A stretch of DNA of 64,000 nucleotides from assembly GCF_040183065.1 (NCBI RefSeq), contig NC_091122.1, forward strand, positions 155,642,455-155,706,454. Reading direction: 5' to 3'. This document shows, in pieces, positions 11,765 to 23,200 of the stretch. The notes beneath the pieces were generated by a model that worked only from the letters and a program-made list of their open reading frames with translations, was not told where the DNA came from and did not search any database. Both the position numbers and the translations under genes were made by a program. Source of the stretch: Periplaneta americana (lineage: Eukaryota > Arthropoda > Insecta > Blattodea > Blattidae). The stretch's first letter is position 1; each line of letters opens with the position of its first letter.

Positions 11765-11862
11765 GAGAAAGGCAGAAAACAGGAAAGACTGGAGAATGCT
11801 GGGTTTGCAGTGAAAGACCTGCTCTGGATCAGAACACTATGAATGAATGAAGACTAATGAAC
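11765..11862 (+). mobile_element. RTE-like LINE tail, right part
   Basis: Continuation of the LINE interrupted by the Harbinger element. It encodes the final residues RKDWRMLGLQ followed by a (GAAT)n-like tail. It matches 12900-12996 and 13880-13960. Confidence 0.7.
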
Positions 11863-11874
11863 TATAATAATAAC

Positions 11875-11936
<62 letters not shown>

Positions 11937-11965
11937 CAACAACAACAACAATAATAATAATAATG
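11863..11965. repeat. (AAT)n/(AAC)n microsatellite
   Basis: About 100 bp of AAT triplets with an internal AAC block (about 11932-11950). It generates spurious polyasparagine and polytyrosine frames. Confidence 0.97.
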
Positions 11966-12825
11966 TACATGACTACCACTTTGCAAATGCAGCTGTAATG
12001 CGCATGTGCTACTCTCCCCAGTCACAATTCTTGGTCACAGCGAACGCGTGAATGTACAAGTCCAGTGCTGAATTCCTAAGAGAGTACAAGCATGCCAAAT
12101 GAATTGAAATGGAGTGAAGTGCAAAATAAATTAATCGATAATAGTAATAGTGTTCCACAATACATGTAGACGTATGTATATTATAAGTTATAACCAGAAT
12201 ATTGGCACATCTTCACATGAGATAGAACGTTTGCTCATAAAACCAATCGATGAATATTCCCCCAAAAATTAGAGGAAATATTGTGAGCATATACATAAAA
12301 TAGAGAACAAATATCTTGATCAGAAGTGTATGGTTGAAGCTGAAGTAAACAACGTAATTATCTCCTTATCCAATGATAATAGCAGGTCTAGTGCTGCCAA
12401 CCTGAGTTCCGAGACAGATTCTAATTGATGATCAATGGCGGGGAATGTACAGTGAGTGTGGGGGGCAAGAAAATGACTTAAGGTTTCTGCCATAACAGTT
12501 TTTTGTAAGTGGTCTAGCTATAATAACATATGTACATCACTTATGTATATCAGTCACTATTACCAAGCTTCTTTCAAACGGGTATGTAATAATTTTATGT
12601 AATATACGAGTATTCCCATAAAATTTCTCAAGACTTAGTTTTACTGTATAAATTTATTATATTTTTACTTATTTCACAATTACCTCTTCCACAATTCAAG
12701 AACAGTTACGTCAGATAATGATCTAAAATTTTCATTTCATTGTATGATATATAAAGTGTAATAGACACATAATTTCTCGTATCACATATTGAATATATTA
12801 CTATACGTCTACTATACTTCACAAT

Positions 12826-12996
12826 GAAGAGTTCGGTGCAGAAGAAGATATCAGATGATAGACGGCATTAAGATATATGGATCATATGAAGAGACAAAGA
12901 GGAAGGCAGAAAATAGGAAAGACTGGAGAATGCTGGGTTTGCAGTGAAAGACCTGCCCTTGGACAAAACACTATGAATGAATGAATGAATGAAGGA
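12826..12996 (+). mobile_element. RTE-like LINE tail
   Basis: Degenerate C-terminus (RRRYQMIDGIKIYGSYEE, then RKDWRMLGLQ) ending in (GAAT)n. Same subfamily as 10259-11862; it provides the uninterrupted reference for the Harbinger insertion site. Confidence 0.7.
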
Positions 12997-13034
12997 ATAC
13001 TTCACAAAATAAGAAATAAAGCTAAGCCAGGAAG

Positions 13035-13190
13035 GGATGAAGAAAAATTATTCTAAAACTGATCAGGAAGAGAAAAAAGAAATTGGGCGGGTCACTGGCT
13101 AAGAACAAACTGCCTACAGAAGGACACACTGAAAGAAACGGCGACTCAAAAAAAGTCTGGGACAGAAGAATGTACAGGATGAACCGTAAG
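13035..13190 (+). mobile_element. RTE-like LINE fragment
   Basis: Encodes KRNWAGHWLRTNCLQKD, the conserved C-terminal GHWLR block of RTE/BovB-type LINEs, with stops. Confidence 0.6.
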
Positions 13191-13877
13191 TAATGCCATT
13201 AATTTCAAGGGGTTATTCTTTGAGATATTCCAAACAGAAAATACAATTTTGTTCGTTTTTGCTTCCTTTCCGAGAAAAAAAAAATTATGTGAAACATTTA
13301 ATAGTGTATTTTGAGAAAAATATTGAATTTAACAGGGCAGTGTATTATGATAATAGATGATTGAAAGAATTTTAAGTTTTATCCTTCAAATGTGCAGAAA
13401 TTTGATCTGAACAAATGTAAGTTTTCGTTTTGAAAAGGAATTTTCATATCCAAGGAATGGGTGTGACAACAAAAAATGTAAACATAATACAATTCCTTTT
13501 GAAGATATCAAAGGATATCTGATTTCTTGTATATAAGTTTACTGGTACTTAATTAAAAAATTAAAGTGGGAGGGAACTATTTCCAATTGGCTGAAGAAAG
13601 TGCTTGTAGTACGACAAACTGAGATTTTTTAAATCATTAATGAGATTTGTATAATGTAAAATAAGGTTTTCTTATTGCCTGCCTTCACTGAATATTTAAT
13701 TAAAAGTAAATCGAAGAGTTTAAAAATAATATTTTTACTTTTGTTCATTACTTTAATTAAAATAAATATATCATATTTTTATTTTTTCCTTTAGAGTTTT
13801 AAATATTTTAAAATTTTGTTTTTATGACATGAAATAAGCATAATTATCATTTACGATCTCTAGAATATTTAATTGAA

Positions 13878-13978
13878 ATAGGGAGAGAAGACTGAAAATG
13901 CTGGGTTTGCAATGAAAGACCTTTTCTTGGGCAGAAAACTATGAATGATTGAACGAACGAACTAACGAACGAATTAAT
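13878..13978 (+). mobile_element. RTE-like LINE tail
   Basis: Short match to the LINE 3' end (CTGGGTTTGCAATGAAAGACC) followed by a GAAC/GAAT-type simple tail. It lies just beyond the NPAT-like stop codon, within its possible 3' untranslated region. Confidence 0.6.
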
Positions 13979-13998
13979 AACAGTATCACATATTGATT

Positions 13999-14264
13999 TC
14001 ATAAAAATGGTGTTCTACCTGAAGAACTGCTTGAAGGTACATCAACTTTGCGTTGTCTTGCACTTCGGAGTCTCTGTTTGAGGGGCACATCACTGCTCTC
14101 AAGATTCTGTTCTTCATGAGGATGCTGACTTGCTACTACTTTCTTGTGATGAGTATGAAGGCTACCCTTAGTTTGTTTTGGAGGAGGTGCAAGGTCTGGC
14201 ACAGCATCATCTCCCTCACTCTGATTCTCCGCTGGGCTTGGTGTCATTTCGTCATCCAGTGGAC
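13999..14264 (-). CDS. NPAT-like gene, exon 8 (terminal)
   Basis: The acceptor TTGCAG precedes 14264, entering in phase 1. It encodes [20 protein letters not shown] then a Lys/Arg-rich segment ([16 protein letters not shown]) and stops at TGA 14001-13999. A cryptic donor GTAGAA lies 18 nt before the stop, so a further exon cannot be excluded. An AATAAA on this strand lies at 13783-13778 and could serve as poly(A) signal. Confidence 0.6.
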
Positions 14265-17200
14265 CTGCAACAGACAGGATAATGTGAAAACATTTTTCTC
14301 AATCTCACGAACTCAAAATTTCTATTACAGGCAAACATTAACTATCCTATAAGTTTTAAAGGGTCATTCCATACAAAATTTTAAGAATATGCCAGCGATG
14401 TCATGAATTATTTTGGGATTTTAATATAATAATGTTATTATGAAAATAAATTAAACTGCCAACTATGACCACCATATCATTAATATTGTAGTCAAATGGA
14501 TGACTGAAAAATGGGTGGCAGTTATATGTTATCAATCATTTAAAATATTCTAGACACCCTAAATGAAGTGTCATCGAAACTAAACAGACGCCATTGTAAA
14601 CCTGAATAACCATATTTTAATACCTTAAAGACTAATCCGAATAAAAACACCTCATTGAAAAAAAAGAAATAGTTTTATATTCGAATGCAACAAATTATGC
14701 AAGTCTCATTCGTATTAAAGAAAATCTTATTCCTAATCCATCTCCCAAGTTTTATGATATTATCTCAAAAAACCTGTGAATAATTAAATTAATAAAATTA
14801 TTAATTTTTGTTCCAATGGTTGAAAATCGCTTGCTACGTGTAGCGGTCACAGCATTCACGAGACTTCATAACGATGAGTAATCTTAAATGTCCGTCTCCC
14901 TGACCTTGATCGCGCAACATTCTGTACGACGGGAGAGCCTACCTGCTGAGCTAATTTGTTCCGGTGAGTTATTTTTATTAAAAACTGACATGATATTTAA
15001 GTCTGCATTCTGAAATTTTCACAGTGGAATCAATATACCCTAAAGAATTAAACACATGTTTTTTTCGTCTGTAAAAATGAATTGCATTTTGTGTTCTATA
15101 TTTTTTTAAATTATTTTACAGTGGGTAACTATTTAAAAAATTATATATTTTTTTCATTTTATGGGCCTTTATAAACAAGGCTCTCCTTTTTCGAATTGCA
15201 TTGAAATCACTTTTCCATTTCCTTTACATAGTAAGGAAACTCCAATGAATGAAACTGTGTTCTTTGTTAAACCAATATTTTAAATTCTGATTGCTGCCAA
15301 ACTATGAAAGATATAAATATAGAATTGCTTGAAATTCATATTTAGAACATACAAAATAACCTACTACAATATTTTTAACTTTTGAAACATCATGGTTCAA
15401 AACATACATTTTTTGCATGGAATGACCCTAAAGCTATTTGTCTAAAGAGAACATTACTAACTTCTATATCTCTTTCGTGCACAGACACCAAAAATACCCA
15501 TAAAGTACATATTTAATACATAAGAAATGTGTATACTAGTAAAAAGAAAACGTTACACAGAGTGGAAGTGAAATAATCCTGCAGACTGAAAGGGACGATA
15601 GGGTACACTTAAATGAATAGAAAACCTATATTACATTTTGTGATTAAATGCACGGTTAATTAGAAAATTAAGTTGGAAGTTTCAGCAGTCCGGGACATCG
15701 CCGCTAACACACTGCTCTTCTTCCTCCTAATACAGATGTAAGAGGTTAACGAACTCAATACAGCTAAAAACCACTTTTGCAGTATGATGTATACTGAAAA
15801 CGTGGACTTCCAAGACAAATCTCGTAACTGACGTTTTCTTTTCAGCATCACAATTCTTTTTCTTTATACTTCATATGCAATAATAACGAAGTAAAATATC
15901 GTGGAGTCATGCTGGAATAGTCTGGTCGCGTCAGGGTGTTGCACGCGCATCTAGCGAGAAGGAAGGCGCGGGGAAATGGGCACTCGAGCTTCGGTAGGAG
16001 CTGTAGCACAGTATAGCTCGCGCAAGGAACGATTACCGAAAAGCAATGGTGGCGTTGCTGTTTGTTTTGACGTGTGTATAAAGGCATGCTGAGGGAACAA
16101 GAGATGCAGGCCGATGTAAGTACTGTCTCTTTCAAGAAGATGAACAAATGAGGACATCGCTGTGGAAATAAAGAACGTAGCAAGAGAAAAATTCTAACCT
16201 AATTAAACGCGCAACATATGTTTACGAATGAAATAATATCGTGTGATACAAGACACGTATTCACATGCAATGGAACAAACTAAAGTCGTAATATAACTAT
16301 CACAACGCAAGACTGATTCTATCGATGATGTTTCCCTTCCGCCTGTACTCTTGAATATCATTCAAGTTATCTCGTGACCTTTCCTGTTGCTTGCTCATCT
16401 TTATCGCATTGTTTCATTTGCATTCCTTCCGTCGGTATTCCCTGCTTGCGAGACCTATACAGAGTAAGGGGAGGAGAACTACGGTGACAGCGCGGAGCGG
16501 AGAGAGCAAGGGAAGCATCAAGAAGCGTAATTTTCTCGAAGAGTCTAAAAGCCACGCGAATCGAAGATTCCAGATCATGTGACTGACCATTCAGTCTTCG
16601 GAAGTCTTCGGTCAGCCTTCAAGTCTTGTCTTGGACAGCAGCAAGCAAGGGGGACTAGAGTTCGACGTGAAGTGAACTTGAGTTCGTAACTGTGGCAGTA
16701 TCCAGGAGAGTGTGACGCATCCAGAGGACCTGAGTTCGACGTACAGTGAATTTGAGTCCATAACTGTGGCAGTGTTCAGGCGAGTGTGACGCATCTGGAA
16801 GACCTGAGTTCGACGTGCAGTGAACTTGAACAGTGATCTAGAAGAACTGGCCAAGATAAGCGAACTGTGAACTAGAACTGACAGTTTTGTTCTGCACATA
16901 GTGCTTTGTGAACATTAATTGAAATTAGGAGTACATTGTTGTTCTTCTCAATAATACACGTGTATTGTCATTGTTGCTGTGTGGAGTGCAATAACGACTA
17001 TTGTGTTGCTGTGTTGAGTGGAATACCCATTGTTGTAGGGTGAACTATTAAGAATAAAAGTCACGTTGCTGACAGGTGTGTGGTGGTAAAAGTAGAAATA
17101 AAAGTCACAATATTTATAACTGCATTAACATAAATTTGTAAAACTGTTTTTAGTTTGTACCTAGTTCAACTATTATGTAACTTTAATAGAACTACAGTAC

Positions 17201-20200
17201 AAAAATAGAAAATGAGGTTTAAGAAACAATCTCACATACAGACACGTACCTATAATTTCTTCCAGGAACCTCTCAAATACAGGATCTTGTTGCGTCTCAT
17301 CCACAATAGTTTTGATGGCATGGTTCAGTTCATGGAGCATCATGTCACTCGCAGAAGCTGGTGCTGATGATCCTGCTATGATCGGCGATACTTCTGTACT
17401 GCTTGGCTCAACAGCAGCTGTTGTGGATGCATTGTTTTCTACATTTTCCAAACCTTCTCCTGGTCCTGTATTTCGGATCACTCTGTTAATATTCTCCGCA
17501 ATCTTTTCGTGCAACTCCTTGTTATCCAAAAGAGCCCTCGTGAGAACCTAGGCAGTAGAATATTGTTTCTATGTTGTATTACATATTCCTTTAAATATTA
17601 CAGTAATTACTCTGCACAAAATGTGAAATACGAATAAAAAAATAGGATAGCAGTAGAAAATATGTCTACTATAATGTTCTGGAAATATTTTATGAAGAAA
17701 AAGAAACCAACTTACTTCTTAACAATAAGTGAAGCTACTTCATTTTGGAGATGTGTAATGCAAGCAAGTGTACTTATCAATTAATTAAAATTTAAGGGGA
17801 AGAGCCTACAGCAATGACCAAATACGTGTCAAAATTAACATTCTTTAATTTGATCTTAGAAATACTTCATAGTATTGACTTCATTTGAGCGACATTTCAA
17901 GGTCGTTAGAAATAAAATGATTGCTTTTACGCCATTTTTAAATAGCCACTGCACTCCAGTCCCTTTACTCTGTGCTCAATTTTTCAACATTTAATAATAT
18001 AATTGAAGAGCTCACGGGAAAAACGATGAATGTCACATTTCTGTTAAGGATTAGATAATGATTAATTGAGTCTATAACTGCAAGATGTAGTGCTGTTTCT
18101 ATATAAAATAAAGGAAAGGATTACTGTATTTGTGGTGATAATTCTCCTTTTACCATTTTTCATAAGAACAACATTAAATTTCGTAGTGATCCATTGAATT
18201 AGATAATGACATCAACCTTAACAAAACTGTGACATTCATTGTTTTTCCCGCGAACTCTTCATATGTAATATCTCACGCAGAAAAAGCCTAACATTCCAGC
18301 CTTTAGCCTTTACAGAGAGGGCAGCAGAAATGGGGTGGGGAAAATCGAGATGCGACATAGGCACTTGGGCAGACAGTGCAAGGAGATCAAGGGCAAGACA
18401 AGGATAAGAAGGGAAATACAAGGATATCAAGGGCAAGAAAGGAGAACTAGGGAAATACAAGGAAAAAAAGGCAAAACAAAAGCAAGACAAGGAGAACAAA
18501 GGAAACTGAGGGGCAACAAGGGGAACGAGTGGAATACAAGGAGAACAAGGGGAATACGAGGATAACAAGGGAAAGACAAGGAGAACAAGGGGAATACGAT
18601 AACAAGGGAAAGATAAGGAGAATAAGGGGAATACGAAGATAACATGGGAAAGACAAGGAGAACAAGGAAAAGACAAGGAGAACAAGGGAAATACAAGAAA
18701 AACAAGGACAAGATAAAGCGAACAAGAGGAATACAAGGAGAACAAGGACAAGACAGAGGGTACAAGAGCAAGTTAAAGAAAACAGGTGCAAGACAAGGAG
18801 AATAAAGGAAAACGGGAATTCAAGAATAACAAGGGAAATAAAGAAAAACAAGGGCAAGATAAGGCGAACAAGAGGAATACAAGGAGAACAAGGACAAGAC
18901 AGAGAGAACAAGGGCAAGAAAACAAGTTCACGGCAAGGAGAATAAAGGAAAATGAGGGAAAACAAGGAGAATACAAGTGAAAAAAGCAGAATACAATGAG
19001 AACAAGGACAAGACTAGGAGAATGATAGCAAGACAAGAAGAACAAGAGAAATATGGATAGGCAAGGAGAACAAGGTAAAAACAAAGAGACCAAAGGGAAA
19101 TAAGGAACAACGAGGGGAATACAAGAAGAACGAGACAATAAGGGAAAGAGAACAAGGTGAAAACAAGGAGAACAAGAGAAATATGAGAAAAACAAGACGA
19201 ATTCGAGAACAAAACGAATACAAGAGAAAAGGAAGATAAAGACAAAGGGCAAAAAACAAGGAGGAGAGTAAGGTTAAGACAAGTTGCATTTTCATGTGGC
19301 AGTCAATTTCCAAGTTACCTTCCATAACTAGCAAGCAGAAAGCAATACCTCTACACTAAACATTCACTAGATCTACTAAGTAACATGTAATACAAACTTA
19401 CTGAGAAGTCGAGACTTTCACTGGAATCGTTGTCATCAGAATGTGACCTTCGTACCTTACTTGGAGACAAATTCTTTACTGGAGTGACACCTTTCACTGG
19501 GGTGGGGTTAGCACATTTCCTCTTTGAACTGTTAAGTCTAAAAAGAATAATCGTAATATGTAAAATAAATGAGAACAAACTGATACGTCACTTTTAAACT
19601 ATATCATTCTATAAGAGGATCATTCTATGAGTAGAGAGACAAATAACTAGAACATAAAATGTGTAGGCTGTTCAATAATGAATAATTCTGATTTTATTAC
19701 TAGCACAGTTTTGAATTTCATGTTATATTTTTATTATAACATCTCGTATATTATGTAACAATGATATAATTTTCCGATTTTAACCTGCAACAATCATGTT
19801 GAGACATGTTTAGTTTCGCCTACAGCACAATGGAGTTGACGCATTAAGAACAATATGCTGCTCTGAAATTTTGCTTGTGTCTTAAAAAAATAGTGTAATG
19901 AGACATATGAAATGTTACAGCAAGCTTGTGAGTAATCTGTTCCACGAGCTACACTATTGCTTGTAGGTGGTGTACAAGATGTTCAAAAACAGAGGGCAAT
20001 CATCATCAAAAGACACTCAGGGTCGATTTCTAAAATGAGGTCTAGGCCACGGCCATGGCTTTAAACCATGTTCATATTTATAAAACAAGGTCTCATTCAT
20101 TTCTTTGAGCCATGGTTCGAAACCATGGTCTCAAACAGAGACCACAGCTGGTACCCAGATAAGACTGATGTCCTATATATAGGACACCGGACGTTTTATT

Positions 20201-23200
20201 TTTTTTTAACATTGTTGTGTAAGATTTTCATAGTCGGCAATCATGATACCATAATACTTAAGTGTTATAAATTGCCTCCAATTTTTTTATTATGTTCAGT
20301 CTTGTCATAGTCATTGTTGTTAACATATTTGTGTGAGTCATGGATGTGGGCAGAACATGTTGTTCTCGAAGTAGGTATATATCACATGCTATAGATATAA
20401 TGCTTTTGATATTGATAGGGCACACTCGTATGATGTACTTCGTATATAATAATTCATAATTAGATTCAATTTTATATTTAGTGTTATGCCATATCATTGT
20501 AAAGTTAGGCGTACTACATGTAGTACATCAGTCATAAGAGGGGAGATTTCGTGAGACTGATGGTACTCATATTATTATAGGGGGTTTTCACTAAATGAAG
20601 CCTTACAAATGATTCAGGACGACTAAGTTGCTATACCTAAGTGCAATAACATTTCCATCACCATTTTTTCACCAAAAAATGCGTGTGGTAATGTAACTGA
20701 TGAGGATTCTGGTGATGAAAATAACCCTACAATTGACAATATGCCTGGTAGTCAGTTGCGAGCTGAGACGGAAGTAACCCTCAACACACAAGGAGAGGGA
20801 ATGGATGATTATAATGACGAAAGTTATAATGGTGATGATGAACATAGTAAAGGCAATGGTGAGAATGGCAGTAGAAATACTAGTGATTGAGCAACCGATA
20901 TACAGATGAAGAGAAAGAATAATAAATTTCAATTGGGAAGAAGTTGACATACAGCAGGGAAATACTATATTTTTCAATTTCCGTGGACACAGTTTCAAGA
21001 TACTCTAGAAATTTGAAGAAGAAAATATCAGTGAAATAGCCCAATAATCTGTACAAACATCTATTAGAAGCAAGAAATGGTACTTTAGTCTGCATTAACG
21101 TAGCAGAACAAAATGCATGGTAGCTAGACAAGATAAACTCCAACGAAAAACTCGATCATCTTGCATTTCGCAAATGTCTTGTCTTATCTGTTCTCAAATC
21201 CACTGCTCGACATGTACAGTCAAGCGGTAGACCAGCAGTCGTCAACTCACTGCACTCTCGGGCTATCGTCTCTTACCCACAGGTGCATTTGTGGCTGCTG
21301 GCAGGTATGCTCTCTACCTAATCCAGCTACACTTACCAGTTACCCATTTCAGCGAATGCTGAAGACCACTGTGGTAGACCATCTCATTTAAGACTGAACA
21401 AAAAAATTCAAGGTTTGATGGAAGTAATCATTTTGTGGTATCTCAAGAAAAACAAACTCCATGCAAACAGTGTCACACAAAGACAACAATAACATGTATG
21501 AAGTGTGATGTTGGTGTACATGTAAAATGTTTTATCACGTATCACACACCATAAACATTCTCGAAAAATACAACAATCTTATTATGTGTGAGTGATATTA
21601 TAATTTTATGTTAATTTGATGTATTGTTAAGCTAAACAATTTATATATATTAGTGCTAAAACGACTTATGTCATATAATGTTTTTTGCATGGGAATATGA
21701 CTGATATCCTATATATAGGACACTGAAAATCTCGGATACTATCAACATAAATTTAAAAACAGCTTTGTTATGTTATATCAATTATAATTAAATAATTCAT
21801 ACAAAAAAAATTGTATTTTTTTTAACAAAAAATAATTCAGTCTTATCTGGGTTAAAACTGCAGCTTCGTATGTACAAAATGGACTTAGTGTATCAGCTGG
21901 ATGATTATCTTCTTTCCTAATATCATTAAACCCCCGATTAGTGTTGAGAAACAGGAATAATCCTTTAGAATTACATAGCAGCGATAATTTCAGGCAAAAA
22001 TTTCTATTTTGGAAGGAATCAACGCAACATTTAGCAAGAATGCTAAATAATGACCTACAACGAAGTGCAGTTTTATTACAGTTTCTTGTTGCTTTGAGGT
22101 AAGGTACAATACTTACTTACTTACAAATGGCTTTTAAGGAACCCAAACGTTCATTGCCGCTCTCACATAAGCCCGCCATCGGTCCCTATCCTGTGCAAGA
22201 TTAAACCAGTCCCTATCATCATACCCCACCTCCCTCAAATCCATTTTAATAATATCCTCCCATCTACGTCTCGGCCTCCCTAAAGGTCTTTTTCCCTCCG
22301 GTCTCCCAACTAACACTCTATATGCATTTCTGGATTCGCCCATACGTGCTACATGCCCTGCCCATCTCAAACGTATGGATATAATGTTCCTAATTATGTC
22401 AGGTGAAGAATACAATGCGTACAGTTCCGCGTTGTGTAAATTTCTCCATTCCCCTGTAATTTCATCCCGCTTAGCCCCAAATATTTTCCTAAGCACCTTA
22501 TTCTCAAACACCCTTAACCTATGTTCCTCTCTCAGAGTGAGAGTCCAAGTTTCACAACCATACAGAACAACCGGTAATATAACTGTTTTATAAATTCTAA
22601 CTTTCAGATTTTTTGACAGCAGACTGGTTGATAAAAGCTTCTCAACCGAATAATAACATGCATTTCCCATATTTATTCTGCGTTTAATTTCCTCCCGAGT
22701 GTCATTTATATTTGTTACTGTTGCTCCAAGATATTTGAATTTTTCCACCTCTTCGAAGGATAAATCTCCAAATTTTATATTTCCATTTCGTACAATATTC
22801 TGGTCACGAGACATAATCATATACTTTGTCTTTTCGGGATTTACTTCCAAACCGATCGCTTTACTTGCTTCAAGTAAAATTTCCGTGTTTTCCCTAGTCG
22901 TTTGTGTATTTTCTCCTAACATATTCACGTTATCCGCATAGACAAGAAGCTGATGTAACCCGTTCAATTAAGGTACAATATTCTATATTAATTATAAGTT
23001 ATATATGCCTATAAGACAATGTAAGTCCATTCATACTCTTTACAATACATTTGAAAATTATATTGAAATTGATGTTGGCCTTCAATAGTACCAAGCAAAC
23101 GTGATTTTTTATATTAGGTTTTATGCTACTTGGGCTTTCTACGAAGTCGTGTATTTGAAAATATAGGCTAATCATAATGCATTTAGTTTTAATTGAAATT

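Noticed and set aside
11837-12051. Polyasparagine and polytyrosine frames
   Set aside because: Direct readout of an (AAT)n microsatellite.
14053-14352. 99-codon plus-strand frame
   Set aside because: Shadow of NPAT-like exon 8 on the opposite strand.
16330-17110. LTR retrotransposon terminal repeat
   Set aside because: Considered because of GC-rich repeated blocks near AATAAA, but no second LTR, TG...CA ends, primer-binding site or coding sequence was found.
18236-19334. Several 100-170-codon minus-strand frames rich in Phe, Leu, Ser, Pro and Cys
   Set aside because: Translation of the pyrimidine-rich strand of a minisatellite; the frames overlap each other and have no start or splice support.
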